Assembly: GCF_022760755.1 (NCBI RefSeq)
Contig: NZ_JAIVFP010000001.1
Location: 1,654,001-1,718,000 of the forward strand
Direction of reading: 5' to 3'
Source: Candidatus Rhodoblastus alkanivorans
Lineage (GTDB): Bacteria > Pseudomonadota > Alphaproteobacteria > Rhizobiales > Beijerinckiaceae
DNA length: 64,000 bases
Shown: piece after piece, positions 8,524 to 17,788 of the stretch
How positions within the stretch are numbered: the first letter of the stretch is position 1
How the letters are laid out: every line of letters starts with the position of its first letter
Position numbers and translations under genes: made by a program
Notes under the pieces: model-generated
What the model was told of the DNA's origin: nothing
Database searches by the model: none
What the model saw: the letters and a program-made list of their open reading frames with translations, nothing else

Positions 8524-8915
8524 GGCGTTCGATAGCACCACCTGGGCGCACGGCCAATATTGTCTCTTTCATCGGCGTCGGCCCATCGAGCCGCGCCGCA
8601 TGATTGGGCATCGGGGGATTTGCCTAAGCCCTGGGCGTGGCGGACTGGCCGAATTGGGCGCCCTTCAATCTGGGCGAAGATATGGACAATGGGTCGGAAA
8701 GGCGCCAAATAACGGCGCTTACGCAAACAGGCTCGCCCAAATTCAACATCGCATCAGGTCTTTCGACGGCCGGCGGAATCGAGAATTTTGGCGGAGAATG
8801 ATCGCCGCGCGCCGAAGACCGAGACCTAGGACGCGCGAAATTCATCGGCTTCCCGTCGCGGGCGGAACAGGGGTCCGTCCCGGGCGCGAAGCCGGCCAAC
8901 GAACGGGGATTGACT
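8524..8915. other. Divergent intergenic region trmL / petA
   Basis: About 390 bases separate the divergent trmL and petA genes. It must hold the petABC promoter. I see no small gene, clear operator or repeat in it. A plus-strand frame runs through it into the petB frame, but it has no protein-like content. Confidence 0.5.
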
Positions 8916-9434
8916 TTGGCCAGCGCAACGACGGTCGAACCGACACGCAGAGACTTTCTGTTCATCGCCACCGGCGCGATGGCCGCCGTGGGCGCGGCCG
9001 CCGTCGTGTGGCCGCTGATCAACCAGATGAGCCCCGACGCCTCGACCCTGGCGATGGCCTCGAGCGAAGTGGACATCGGCTCGATCGCGGTCGGCCAGAT
9101 CGTCACCGTCAAATGGCGTGGCAAGCCGGTATTCATCAGCCACCGCACCGCGAAAGAAATCAAGGAAGCGGAAGACGTCGATTGGAAGACGTTTCGCGAT
9201 CCGCAGCCCGATTCCGCCCGCGTCAAAAAGCCGGAATGGTTGATCGTCATCGGCGTCTGCACCCATCTCGGCTGCATCCCGCTCGGCCACCAGGGCGAAT
9301 ATGGCGGCTGGTTCTGCCCCTGCCATGGCTCCGTCTACGACACGTCCGGCCGCATCCGCAAAGGCCCCGCGCCTCTCAATCTGGCGGTTCCGCAATATTC
9401 CTTCCTGACGGACACCAAGGTCAAAATCGGCTGA
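8916..9434 (+). CDS. petA: Ubiquinol-cytochrome c reductase Rieske iron-sulfur subunit
   Basis: A 172-residue Rieske subunit of the cytochrome bc1 complex. The N-terminus has a Tat-type twin-arginine signal-anchor ([20 protein letters not shown]) that stays as a membrane helix. The 2Fe-2S ligands lie in CTHLGC and CPCHGS. Start: TTG 8916 has GGGGA six bases upstream, whereas TTG 8910 is too close to it; the resulting start [14 protein letters not shown] fits relatives. It is the first gene of petABC. Confidence 0.95.
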   Translation: MASATTVEPTRRDFLFIATGAMAAVGAAAVVWPLINQMSPDASTLAMASSEVDIGSIAVGQIVTVKWRGKPVFISHRTAKEIKEAEDVDWKTFRDPQPDSARVKKPEWLIVIGVCTHLGCIPLGHQGEYGGWFCPCHGSVYDTSGRIRKGPAPLNLAVPQYSFLTDTKVKIG

Positions 9435-9493
9435 TCGTGGTCCGGCGCGCGCCGGACATCCGCCTTTCCCGCCATTTTTCGAAGAGATTCCCA

Positions 9494-10750
9494 ATGCACG
9501 GACTGTCAACTTTCGAGCCGAAGAACGGCCTGGTGAAGTGGCTTGAAGCCCGCCTGCCAATCCTGAGCTTCATGCACGGCTCCTTCGTCGCCTATCCCAC
9601 CCCGAAGAACCTCAATTACTGGTGGACCTTCGGCGCGATCCTCTCCTTCATGCTGATCGCGCAGATCGTCACCGGCGTGGTGCTCGCCATGCATTACGTG
9701 CCGAATTCGGACCTCGCCTTCGAATCGGTCGAAAAGATCATGCGCGACGTGAACTGGGGCTGGATGCTGCGTTACGCCCACGCCAACGGCGCGTCGATGT
9801 TCTTCTTCGCCGTCTATATCCACATGTTCCGCGGCATCTATTACGGCTCCTACAAGGCGCCGCGCGAAGTTTTGTGGATCCTCGGCGTGATCATCTTCCT
9901 GCTGATGATGGCGACCGGCTTCATGGGCTATGTGCTGCCCTGGGGCCAGATGTCCTTCTGGGGCGCGACCGTCATCACCAACCTGTTCTCGGCGATCCCG
10001 CTGGTCGGCGACCAGATCACGGTCTGGCTGTGGGGCGGCTATTCGGTCGGCGACCCGACCCTGAACCGCTTCTTCGCGCTGCATTACCTGCTGCCCTTCA
10101 TCATCGTCGCCGTGGTCGGCCTGCATGTCTGGGCGCTGCACGTCGTCGGTCAGAACAATCCCGACGGCGTCGAGATCAAGGACGTCGCCAAGGACACCGT
10201 GCCGTTCACCCCGCACGCGACGATGAAGGACTCGCTCGGCATCGTGATCTTCCTGCTCCTTTATTGCTGGTTCATCTTCTTCATCCCGAACTACCTCGGC
10301 GACGCGGACAATTACATCCGCGCCAATCCGATGAAGACCCCGCCGCACATTGTGCCGGAATGGTACTTCCTGCCGTACTACGCGATCCTGCGCTCGATCC
10401 CGAACAAGCTCGCGGGCGTCATCGCCATGTTCTCGTCGATCGCGTTGCTGGCCTTCCTGCCGTGGCTCGACACCTCCAAGGTGCGTTCGGCCAAATACCG
10501 TCCGATCTACAAGGTCTTCTTCTGGGTCTTCGTGGTTTGCGCGGTGGGCCTGGGCTATATCGGCGCCATGCCTCCGGAAGGCGGCTACGTTCTCGCCGGG
10601 CGCATCCTGGCCGTGGCCTATTTCGCCTTCTTCCTGATCGTTCTGCCGTTGCTTGGCCTTTTCGAGAAGACCAAGCCGGTGCCGGCCACCATCGCCGACG
10701 CGGTCCTCGCCAAGCACGGCGGCGCCTCCGCTCCCCACACCAAGGGCTGA
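9494..10750 (+). CDS. petB: Cytochrome b of the bc1 complex
   Basis: A 418-residue integral membrane protein carrying hemes bL and bH and the quinol and quinone sites. About eight transmembrane helices are visible. It has the heme-ligand pairs in helices B and D ([35 protein letters not shown]), [19 protein letters not shown], and the PEWY quinol-site motif. It is full length and not fused to cytochrome c1, unlike fbcH in some relatives. It lies 59 bases after petA and 26 before petC. Confidence 0.97.
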   Translation: MHGLSTFEPKNGLVKWLEARLPILSFMHGSFVAYPTPKNLNYWWTFGAILSFMLIAQIVTGVVLAMHYVPNSDLAFESVEKIMRDVNWGWMLRYAHANGASMFFFAVYIHMFRGIYYGSYKAPREVLWILGVIIFLLMMATGFMGYVLPWGQMSFWGATVITNLFSAIPLVGDQITVWLWGGYSVGDPTLNRFFALHYLLPFIIVAVVGLHVWALHVVGQNNPDGVEIKDVAKDTVPFTPHATMKDSLGIVIFLLLYCWFIFFIPNYLGDADNYIRANPMKTPPHIVPEWYFLPYYAILRSIPNKLAGVIAMFSSIALLAFLPWLDTSKVRSAKYRPIYKVFFWVFVVCAVGLGYIGAMPPEGGYVLAGRILAVAYFAFFLIVLPLLGLFEKTKPVPATIADAVLAKHGGASAPHTKG

Positions 10751-10776
10751 CCGGCCGATTTCGAGGAACTCAAACA

Positions 10777-11616
10777 ATGGCTTTTACCAAAAAGTTCGGA
10801 ATCGCGGCGGCGGCCTTGCTCGGTTGCGTCGCCTTCACCACCCTGAGCCTGCGCGCCCAGGAAGGCGGATCGACCGAAACGCCGAAGCCTGAGCGTCAGT
10901 CGTGGAGCTTCGCCGGTCCCTTCGGCGCCTTCGACCAGGCCCAGTTGCAGCGCGGCTTCCAGATCTACAAGGAAGTCTGCTCGAACTGCCACGAGCTGCA
11001 TATCCCGATGCGCACGCTCGCGGAGCCGGGCGGCCCGGGCTTCACCGAGGCGCAGGTCAAAACGCTCGCCGCGACCTATACGATCCACGACGGGCCGAAC
11101 CTGCAGGGCGAAATGTTCGACCGGCCCGGCCGCCCGGCGGATTATTTCCCGTCGCCCTTCCCGAATCCGGAAGCGGCCGCGGCCTCGCTCGGCGCCGCGC
11201 CGCCGGACATGTCACTGCTCGCGAAGTCGATCAAATATGAGCGCGGCTTTCCGTGGTTCATCTTCGATGCGCTGCCGATTCCCGGCGGCATGTATCAGGA
11301 AGTTGGCCCGGATATGATCTACGCCATTCTCAATGGCTACACTCATCCGGACGACCCGAACTGGAACCTTTATTTCCCGGGTCACAAGATCGCCATGCCC
11401 AAGCCGCTGAACGACGGCCAGGTCCAATATACCGACGGCGCGCCGATGACGCTCCATCAATATTCGAAGGACGTGGCGGCGTTCCTGTACTGGGCGGCCG
11501 AACCGACCATGGAGCAGCGCAAGCGCGTTGGCATCCGCGTGATGATCTTCCTGCTGGTGTTCGCCGGACTGCTCTATTTCACCAAAAAGAAGATCTGGGC
11601 CGACGTCGCCCACTGA
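10777..11616 (+). CDS. petC: Cytochrome c1 of the bc1 complex
   Basis: A 279-residue periplasmic heme subunit anchored by a C-terminal helix (VMIFLLVFAGLLYFTKKKIW). A signal peptide of about 28 residues precedes the mature part. Heme is bound at CSNCHELH (about residues 68-75), and the axial Met lies in KIAMPKPL. It receives electrons from the Rieske protein and passes them to soluble cytochrome c, for which two genes occur in the window. It is the last gene of petABC, followed by a terminator. Confidence 0.96.
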   Translation: MAFTKKFGIAAAALLGCVAFTTLSLRAQEGGSTETPKPERQSWSFAGPFGAFDQAQLQRGFQIYKEVCSNCHELHIPMRTLAEPGGPGFTEAQVKTLAATYTIHDGPNLQGEMFDRPGRPADYFPSPFPNPEAAAASLGAAPPDMSLLAKSIKYERGFPWFIFDALPIPGGMYQEVGPDMIYAILNGYTHPDDPNWNLYFPGHKIAMPKPLNDGQVQYTDGAPMTLHQYSKDVAAFLYWAAEPTMEQRKRVGIRVMIFLLVFAGLLYFTKKKIWADVAH

Positions 11617-11649
11617 TCCGCGCGGCGTTCGCGCGAAAGGAATGGCAAA

Positions 11650-11673
11650 GGGGCCCCTGCGGGGGCCTCTTTT
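11650..11673 (+). terminator. Rho-independent terminator of petABC
   Basis: GGGGCCCC (11650-11657) pairs with GGGGCCTC (11662-11669) with one G-T pair and a 4-base loop, followed by TTTT. Confidence 0.85.
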
Positions 11674-11676
11674 CGT

Positions 11677-11943
11677 TCAGCGATGTTCGTTTTCGGCGCT
11701 GGCGTGAGCCGCACGCCCGCCCTTGCGACCCGCCGTCTTGGCGAGATCCTTGTCGCGGGCGAAGCTGCGGTTGGCTGGGCTGACGCTACGTCCGCCTTTG
11801 CGCCCGGCTTCCGCGGCCAGTTCAGCGTTCTGGGAAAAGCTGCGCTTTTCGCGCGGAACGCTTTCGCCGCCCTTGCGTGCGATCGCGCGCTGCTTTTCGG
11901 GATCCATCGAGGCGAAGCCCCGGGCCTTTTTGATCGTTTCCAT
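11677..11943 (-). CDS. KGG-repeat stress protein (Con-10/YciG-like)
   Basis: An 88-residue hydrophilic protein with three KGG units (IARKGGESVP, AGRKGGRSVS, AGRKGGRAAH), spaced about 25 residues apart. It starts with FASMDPEKQRAIARKGG, typical of the Con-10/YciG/GsiB group of small, disordered, stress-induced proteins. Molecular function is unclear; some members are linked to desiccation and acid stress. The gene is convergent with petC across the terminator. Confidence 0.85.
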   Translation of the reverse strand: METIKKARGFASMDPEKQRAIARKGGESVPREKRSFSQNAELAAEAGRKGGRSVSPANRSFARDKDLAKTAGRKGGRAAHASAENEHR

Positions 11944-12053
11944 GGCATAACCTCGCAGGCGCGCGCCGAGCGCGCTTAGCCTTATTGTTAACGTCCAACG
12001 CGCGAGGCTGCGTTTGGTCGCGCCGAGTCGGCCGAATTGCGATCACGAAATCG

Positions 12054-13022
12054 TTATTTTCCGCCTGGACGGCCCGCGTCTTTCGACATGGCCTGCCCGC
12101 TGAAACAGGCGACGACGTCGTCATGGGCGCGCGTCTTCTGCTCGGGCGTCAAGGCGTCGCGGACCATGCGCGGCCAGAAGCCGGCGGCTTTGGCGCGCGA
12201 AACCACGCAAGTGCAGGTCTGGTGGCAAAGGTCCGGCTGGTCGGCCTCGCGGATACATTGCTCCGCGCATTGGCTGACGAATAGCCGCTCCTGACCCGGC
12301 GAAACCACAAAGAGAGCGAGAAGCGACATGAAGCCGAACAGAATCGGCTGATGGACCAGATAAAAGGTCAGGGAATGCCGTCCGAAAAAGGCGAGCCCCC
12401 GGGGCAGCGCACGCCCTGACTCCCTCTCGCCGCCCGCTGGGAGAGGAAATTTGGCCAGCGCCACACCGAACAGAACCATGGCCAGCCAGGGCAGGAGCGG
12501 CTGGTAGTCGTTGCTGGGCGGCTCGAAGGTTCCAAGCCCGGTCCACCAGAAGATTTTGGCGTCGAAGAATGGACCGGCGAACAGCGTTGGCGCGGCCAGC
12601 GCCAGGACGCCCAGGGAGAGCGCGATCCATGCCGGCGCCTCGACCAGGGGCGCGGCGATCAGGCTCGATAAAGCGATCAGATGGAGAATGCCGAAAAAGA
12701 TCGGCGATTGCGGGAAAAGCCAGAAGGAAGCCGCGCTGATCGCCGCCGCGCCCGCAGTGATCGTCGCCCAGCGGCGCCAGAAGGCGCGGCTGAGCAGCAG
12801 CGGCCCGCGCGCCTTTCGGGAGAGGACCAGACTGATCCCGACCAGCAGCAGAAAGCTCGATGCGATGGCGTGGCCCAGCCAGTGGAAGCTTTCGCTATAG
12901 AGCAGGCCGGGGGCGATCCAGCCGAAATGGCCGAGATCCCAGGTGAAGTGGAAGGCGAACATGGCCCACAGCGCGACGCCGCGCGCGATGTCAACCCAGA
13001 GGAGGCGCGGGGCGGCGCTCAC
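12054..13022 (-). CDS. HGSNAT/DUF1624-type membrane protein with Cys-rich tail
   Basis: A 322-residue polytopic protein. It starts RLLWVDIARGVALWAMFAF and continues with the D-x-x-R-G motif and His-containing helices of the heparan-alpha-glucosaminide N-acetyltransferase-like (DUF1624) family, which transfer acyl groups across membranes. About seven to eight helices are visible. After the last helix (LFGFMSLLALFVV), a soluble tail of about 90 residues contains seven or more cysteines (CAEQC, CHQTCTC, CFSG), which is unusual and could form a periplasmic disulfide domain. It overlaps the next minus-strand gene upstream by four bases. Confidence 0.78.
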   Translation of the reverse strand: MSAAPRLLWVDIARGVALWAMFAFHFTWDLGHFGWIAPGLLYSESFHWLGHAIASSFLLLVGISLVLSRKARGPLLLSRAFWRRWATITAGAAAISAASFWLFPQSPIFFGILHLIALSSLIAAPLVEAPAWIALSLGVLALAAPTLFAGPFFDAKIFWWTGLGTFEPPSNDYQPLLPWLAMVLFGVALAKFPLPAGGERESGRALPRGLAFFGRHSLTFYLVHQPILFGFMSLLALFVVSPGQERLFVSQCAEQCIREADQPDLCHQTCTCVVSRAKAAGFWPRMVRDALTPEQKTRAHDDVVACFSGQAMSKDAGRPGGK

Positions 13023-13984
13023 GGCGCGAAATGGGAGAAAACCATGTCCGGCGCCGAGAGATTATGGCGCGAGGGCGCATGACGCCCCGCCCATAGCTCG
13101 GTGACGGAAGCGCCCGGGAAGCTCATGATCGGCGATTCCTTCCAGCCCTTGCCGTCCTTTTCGCGCCAGGCGACCCGGGCGACGTCGGAATTGGTCTCGG
13201 TCGTGTACATCGAGCGCAGGGCGGCGAAGGGCAGATCGCCGGGCATGGCCCCGGAATAGCTCACGTCGAGCGCGATATGGTCCTGATCGACCAGTTTGAG
13301 GGTCACGGTGGCCGAGCCGCCGCGGACGAAATCGAGGGTGAACGCCTTGGTGGCGGGATTGAAAGCGATGTCCTTGATCGCGACGATCGGACGGGGGCCC
13401 GCGGGCGAATCCTGCACCTCCAGCGGCCCGATCTGGAACGACGAGCCATAGGCCGTCCAGCGCATGTCGCCGAAGGGCAGGGGGCGAATGCGCCAATTGC
13501 CGTCCGCCGGATAGAGGACCAGAACCTCCTCGGCGCGTTCGCGATAGAGCATCCAGAGCTGGATATAGGCGAAACCGGACTCGACATGGTCGCCGACCCT
13601 GATCGGAATATTGGTCGGGCGCCAGAAATTGGGATCGATCAGGCCGGTCAGCCACAGGGTTGGCGATTCATAAAAGGTCTTGCGCGGCAGCGCGCCCTCG
13701 CCATGCGGCATGTTGCAGGCGGAAAAATCCGGCGCCCAGCGGTCGGTCTTGATCATCCCGATATAGGCGGGATGGACCGCCTGCACGGTCATGTGGCGCA
13801 CCTGCGGCGAGATGAAATCCAGCTCGACATTGTCGCGCTCGGCGCAAAGTTCGGGCGTCGATTTATTGACGACTTTCACCGCCAGCTCGGTTCCGAAATC
13901 TTTCGCGCCCTCGGCGCGGGCAGGCGCGACAAGCGCCGGCGCGAGAACAAGGAGGGCGGCGAGGGCGAGACGACAAAGGCGCAT
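13019..13984 (-). CDS. Secreted protein of unknown function
   Basis: A 321-residue protein with a Sec signal peptide of about 24 residues (AALLVLAPALVAPARA). The mature part is mixed alpha/beta with no motif I recognise; conserved-looking segments are AVHPAYIGMIKTDRWAPDFSAC and FGDMRWTAYGSSFQIGPLEV. Its stop overlaps the start of the HGSNAT-like gene by four bases (ATGA), so the two are co-translated and may form an envelope-modification pair. No catalytic assignment is possible. Confidence 0.7.
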   Translation of the reverse strand: MRLCRLALAALLVLAPALVAPARAEGAKDFGTELAVKVVNKSTPELCAERDNVELDFISPQVRHMTVQAVHPAYIGMIKTDRWAPDFSACNMPHGEGALPRKTFYESPTLWLTGLIDPNFWRPTNIPIRVGDHVESGFAYIQLWMLYRERAEEVLVLYPADGNWRIRPLPFGDMRWTAYGSSFQIGPLEVQDSPAGPRPIVAIKDIAFNPATKAFTLDFVRGGSATVTLKLVDQDHIALDVSYSGAMPGDLPFAALRSMYTTETNSDVARVAWREKDGKGWKESPIMSFPGASVTELWAGRHAPSRHNLSAPDMVFSHFAP

Positions 13985-14087
13985 GAAGGCGTTCCGGTGA
14001 GCCTTTCCGCCTTTAAGCCCGGAGGGCGACTATGGCAAGCTCAGGCGCATCGGACCTATGCGCCAAAACTCTCCCTTGCCGGAGGCG

Positions 14088-15767
14088 TCAAGCGCCATTC
14101 GTGTCCGAGCGGGCCATGTCCGGCGCCTCGGCCCTTGCGGCCTCGCGGCTTTTCCCGGGCAAACCCGCCGCTTCGCCAAGCGCGGCGTCGACCTGGCTTT
14201 CGCTGAATGACGTCCGCACGAAATCGATCCCCGCCTCGCGGACTTGTCCGTTCAGCGCCTCGTCATTGTGCAAGGCGACGACGGCTTCCGCGATTTCGGC
14301 GGGCGTCGCGCGTATCTGATCGGCGAGAATTCTCGGGAAAGCGAATCCCTCGGCCGCGACCGGCGTATAGACGCAGGGCGCGCCCGCCGCCAGGCTGTCG
14401 AGCACCTTGCCTTTCAGTCCGGCGCCGTAAGCCAATGGCGCGACCGTGAGGCGGACGCTGTTGAAAATCTCGCCGAGATCGGCGACGGCGCCCAGTATGC
14501 GGACCCTCTCGCTCGCCAGCCGATGCAAACTCTCCGGCATTTCGCTGCCGGCGAGAAAGCAGGGGATCGATGGGTCTCTCCTCCAAACCTCCGGCATGAT
14601 CGATTTGACGAGCGATTGCGCCGCGTCGAGATTCGGCCGGTGGGCGAAATGGGCCAGGAATCCCACGCCATTGCGTTGCGCAAAGCGGGCGCCGGCGGGA
14701 TTGGGCGCGACATGCCACGGAGCGACGAAGATTTTCCTGGGCGGCAGACGCCGCTGCAAAATCTCCCGCTCGACCGGAGAATGGGTCAAGATGGCGTCGG
14801 CCTGCGCGGCGAACCAAAGTTCCTGCTGCTGCAGCCATTCGCTGTGCCGCGCGAGGTCGTCGCGCTGTTCCGCCGCGGCTTCCCGCGCCAGCCGCAACCC
14901 GTGCAGATCGGCGAGGCTGTAAATGACCCGGGCGCGCGGCTGAAACTTGCGGACCAGGGCGAGATAGCACGAGGCGTTGGAAAACCGGTGCAGATAGACC
15001 AGGCGATAGGCGCCGCGCTGGCGCTCAAGCGCTTCCTCCACCGAATTGACCCATGGCTTCAGATGGCAGGTCACGCCCAGAGCTTCGAGCGCGCCGGCGT
15101 CGCCGCGCATGTCGGCCGGCGCGAAACTCACGTCGAAACCCAGCCTTTGCAGCGATTGCATATGCGAGACGATGGCCTTCGATCCAGCGTCCCTGGCGAG
15201 GTCGGGCAGCCGGTCGTCGATCACCAAAGCCGACGGCCGCGTTTCGGGAGCGGGATGGCCGTTGGGCGATCCTGCCGGGTCCTGCGATTGCCATCGCTGA
15301 CGCTTCTCGCGCTCGGCGAGACCGCTGCGTTTCCGGCTGTAATCGCTTTTCAGCTTCTCGGCCCGATCCAGCAGGAAGGCCATGCGCCGCTCGAAATCCT
15401 CGTCCGTCTCGGCGGCCGCAAGGATGCGGGCCAATTCGTCCGCCACGGCCTGGTCGAAGGACAATGGCGTTTCGATGACTTTCGGAGAACCGGGCAGCAA
15501 GGCGCCGTCCTCCTCCCGCCGGACTTCGACCGTATAACGCTCGCCGCCCGGAAGACGTTTTCGGAACGGGAGGCTGAAGGCGCGCCTGCCGTCGCCGATC
15601 CCCGCATCGAGAAGATCGCGCCGGAAGCGATTGGCGAGACAACGCCCCACCACCGCCCCGTTCGCGAGGACGATGATGCTGACCGGCGCCTCCGGTTGAT
15701 CGTCGTCCCAGGCCCAGCCTTCGACGAGAGCGCCGGAAACCATATCGATGCTGCCGCGCAACCCCAT
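14088..15767 (-). CDS. Glycosyltransferase (GT4-like) with N-terminal beta domain
   Basis: A 559-residue protein. Residues 1-100 form a beta domain (ALVEGWAWDDDQPEAPVSI; then ANRFRRDLLDAGIGDGRRAF) seen at the N-terminus of several polysaccharide glycosyltransferases. The rest is a GT-B-fold glycosyltransferase: DLHGLRLAREA, THSPVEREIL, GFLAHFAHRPNLDAA and the nucleotide-sugar site VRLTVAPLAYGAGLKGKVLDS. It probably adds a sugar to an exopolysaccharide or cell-wall glycan from a cytoplasmic donor. The donor and acceptor are unknown, and no other polysaccharide genes are adjacent. Confidence 0.82.
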   Translation of the reverse strand: MGLRGSIDMVSGALVEGWAWDDDQPEAPVSIIVLANGAVVGRCLANRFRRDLLDAGIGDGRRAFSLPFRKRLPGGERYTVEVRREEDGALLPGSPKVIETPLSFDQAVADELARILAAAETDEDFERRMAFLLDRAEKLKSDYSRKRSGLAEREKRQRWQSQDPAGSPNGHPAPETRPSALVIDDRLPDLARDAGSKAIVSHMQSLQRLGFDVSFAPADMRGDAGALEALGVTCHLKPWVNSVEEALERQRGAYRLVYLHRFSNASCYLALVRKFQPRARVIYSLADLHGLRLAREAAAEQRDDLARHSEWLQQQELWFAAQADAILTHSPVEREILQRRLPPRKIFVAPWHVAPNPAGARFAQRNGVGFLAHFAHRPNLDAAQSLVKSIMPEVWRRDPSIPCFLAGSEMPESLHRLASERVRILGAVADLGEIFNSVRLTVAPLAYGAGLKGKVLDSLAAGAPCVYTPVAAEGFAFPRILADQIRATPAEIAEAVVALHNDEALNGQVREAGIDFVRTSFSESQVDAALGEAAGLPGKSREAARAEAPDMARSDTNGA

Positions 15768-15889
15768 GGCCGATCGTTTCGCTCAGGCCGCCGCGACTTC
15801 GGCGTCGCATGCGGCAAAGACCGTCCCCAAAGTTGCGGCATCGGACGAACGCCGCAGACGACCCTGCTCGGGCTGGCGCCGTCCTACCA

Positions 15890-16076
15890 ATCCAACAACC
15901 CCTGGGATACCGGAATCGCGGGCGAAACGGCGGGCGGTCCGGGCCTTCGTCGATCTCGCGCAGCAGCAGCCGGGGTTCGAACCCCGCGACGGTGAAACCG
16001 GCGCCGCGATAGGGCAAAAAAAATCCGCGGCGCTGACGATTTTCGCCGCGCCGTCGTCGGATAAGGCTTCGCTCAT
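15890..16076 (-). pseudogene. Possible frameshifted short gene
   Basis: ATG 16076 has a strong ribosome-binding site (GGGGGA, six bases upstream) and opens with MSEALSDDGAAKIVSAADFF. It then meets a run of eight A on plus (16020-16023 and preceding bases). Past the run, a different frame reads like protein (PYRGAGFTVAGFEPRLLLRE), while the original frame becomes Cys/Ser/Arg-rich and unnatural. That suggests a one-base slip in the homopolymer, either a real mutation or a sequencing error. I do not recognise the product. The 5' limit given is approximate. Confidence 0.35.
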
Positions 16077-16145
16077 GATGTTCCCCCGACCCGCCATTCG
16101 TGCGAAACTATAGCGAAGCGGGGACGCAGTGAAAGAGGAGAAGCG

Positions 16146-16442
16146 ATGGAGATCGTCACGGCCGCCGGCGCGATTCGGCTGCGGCCGGAAACCGCGGGCG
16201 ACGCCGATTTCCGTTTCGGTCTGTTTTGCCTCTCGCGCGCGCTGGAATGGGCGGCTCTGGCCTCGGCGCTGGTCCATTCATTGCCCCGGAGGAGGCCCGA
16301 AGGCATGGCAGGCCGCTGGGTCTTAATGTCGCGCGCCGATATTGGCGCGGAAAAGCTCTATCGCCGCCTTGGTTTGGCAGAGGATGGCGGCGACGAGGTT
16401 TACGCACAAATGATCTGGCGCCCGCCTGGCCTGTTCGGCTGA
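16146..16442 (+). pseudogene. GNAT acetyltransferase with internal deletion
   Basis: ATG 16146 has GAGGAG five bases upstream. The first ~39 residues look like a GNAT N-terminus (IRLRPETAGDADFRFGLFC then EWAALA), and the last ~30 like its C-terminal strand and helix (GAEKLYRRLGLAEDGG). The acetyl-CoA-binding core between them is replaced by about 25 unrelated residues. At 98 residues it is well short of the usual ~150-170. It is therefore probably non-functional, a remnant left by an internal deletion. It is divergent from the frameshifted frame at 16076. Confidence 0.5.
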
Positions 16443-16527
16443 TTCCCGCCCGCCCCTGTTGGATCTCCTGCAATGAAAGTGGAGTGTTCATGCGCAGGCG
16501 TCGGAGCCGAAGAAGAAGGTAGTTTAA

Positions 16528-16644
16528 AAATGTTATCTAGTAATAACAGTGTGTTATGATAAGTTTCTAGATAAGTGGATTATTTTTGTCTCTGGCGCCA
16601 TTCTCGCTTAAGGCTGGCTCTCACGTCCTAATGGGATTATCTAG
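16528..16644. repeat. AT-rich patch with repeated TTATCTAG octamers
   Basis: TTATCTAG at 16533-16540 is inverted as CTAGATAA at 16567-16574 and repeated directly at 16637-16644. TGTTAT (16531-16536) also pairs with ATAACA nearby. The stretch is far lower in GC than its surroundings and lies 40-160 bases before ribA. It could be an operator, or a scar of a mobile or phage sequence. Confidence 0.5.
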
Positions 16645-16687
16645 AAGGACGCAAAAGGCGCGGCGTGGGTTTGGAAACTACTGGTAA

Positions 16688-17788
16688 ATGACAGATATAT
16701 CGGCTCTTTTCTCTTCGCCTGCGGTTTCCGGCGCGGTCGGTGTCGAGCGCGCGATGGCGGAACTGCGCGCCGGCCGGCCGGTCGTCCTGACCGAGGGCGC
16801 CGCGCGCCTGCTGGTCTTTCCGGCCGAGAACCTCGATTCCGCCTCCGCCGCCATTCTCGAAAATCTTTCGAATGGTCGCGCCAATCTGATCCTTTCGCCG
16901 CAAAGGCTGCGCCGGCTCGGGGTCGAGCGGGCGACGCCCGGACTCGTCGCCACGCCGCGCATCGACGTTGAACGGGTGGGCGCGTTGCTCGCCGACGAGG
17001 AGGCGCGCATCGACGCCCCGGTGTCGGCGCCGGGCGCGGCGGAGGAGGCGGCGCTCGATCTGTTGCGCCTCGCCACGCTTCTGCCCGGCGCGATCGTCGC
17101 GCCCTTGTCCGAACCCTTGTCTCAGTTGCAGGAGGTCCGGGGCTGCGACGTGCGCGCCTTTCGCGCCAAAAAGGTGCTCTCGCTCCATCTCGTCGGCCGT
17201 GCGCCCGTCCCGCTCGAAGGGGCGCCCGATTCCGAAATCGTGGTGTTCCGGGGCGGCGAGGGCCTGCGCGACCAGGCTGCGGTGATCGTCGGCAAGCCGG
17301 ACCTGTCGGGCCCGGTCCATGTCCGGCTCCATTCCGCCTGCCTGACCGGCGATCTGTTCGGCTCGCTGAAATGCGATTGCGGCGACCAGTTGCGTCACAC
17401 CGCGAAGATCATGGCCGAAAACGGCGGCGGCGTGATCCTCTATCTCGACCAGGAAGGGCGCGGCAACGGCCTCGCTAACAAGGTGCGGGCCTATAAGCTT
17501 CAGGCCCAGGGCCACGACACCTATGACGCCGACGAAATTCTGGGCTTCGGCCTCGACCAGCGCCGCTTCGGCTATGCCGCGCGCATGCTCGACCTGCTCG
17601 GCGTGACCCGGGTGCGGCTGATGACCAATAATCCGGCCAAGATCGAGGCCTTGCGGGCGGCCGGGCTCGACGTCACCGACCAGCGCATCCAGGGCCGGCC
17701 GACGCCGCAGAACATCCATTACCTCGCCACCAAACGCGACAGAGCGGGCCACTATCTCGATGTCGATCTCCCCCCCGCCGGCGGTTGA
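16688..17788 (+). CDS. ribA: GTP cyclohydrolase II with degenerate RibB-like N-domain
   Basis: A 366-residue enzyme opening GTP to 2,5-diamino-6-ribosylamino-pyrimidinone phosphate, the first step of riboflavin synthesis. The C-terminal half is a full RibA: RLHSACLTGDLFGSLKCDCG supplies the three zinc cysteines, followed by YLDQEGRGNGLANKVRAY and MTNNPAKIEAL. The N-terminal ~150 residues resemble a DHBP synthase fold, but key acidic motifs are not evident, as in other alphaproteobacterial RibA. Its end overlaps the next gene by 29 bases. The promoter region contains the AT-rich octamer patch. Confidence 0.93.
   Translation: MTDISALFSSPAVSGAVGVERAMAELRAGRPVVLTEGAARLLVFPAENLDSASAAILENLSNGRANLILSPQRLRRLGVERATPGLVATPRIDVERVGALLADEEARIDAPVSAPGAAEEAALDLLRLATLLPGAIVAPLSEPLSQLQEVRGCDVRAFRAKKVLSLHLVGRAPVPLEGAPDSEIVVFRGGEGLRDQAAVIVGKPDLSGPVHVRLHSACLTGDLFGSLKCDCGDQLRHTAKIMAENGGGVILYLDQEGRGNGLANKVRAYKLQAQGHDTYDADEILGFGLDQRRFGYAARMLDLLGVTRVRLMTNNPAKIEALRAAGLDVTDQRIQGRPTPQNIHYLATKRDRAGHYLDVDLPPAGG

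Noticed and set aside
8522-9493. An N-terminal extension of cytochrome b of about 324 residues
   Set aside because: It overlaps petA in another frame and is Arg/Gly-rich shadow sequence. ATG 9494 matches the family start.
15965-15985. A tRNA T-arm-like GGGGTTCGAACCCC
   Set aside because: Neither strand has a matching acceptor stem or anticodon arm at the right distance, so it is a chance palindrome in a decayed region.
14244-15995. A plus-strand 583-codon frame opposite the glycosyltransferase
   Set aside because: It is a shadow of the minus-strand glycosyltransferase; no motif or ribosome-binding site supports it.
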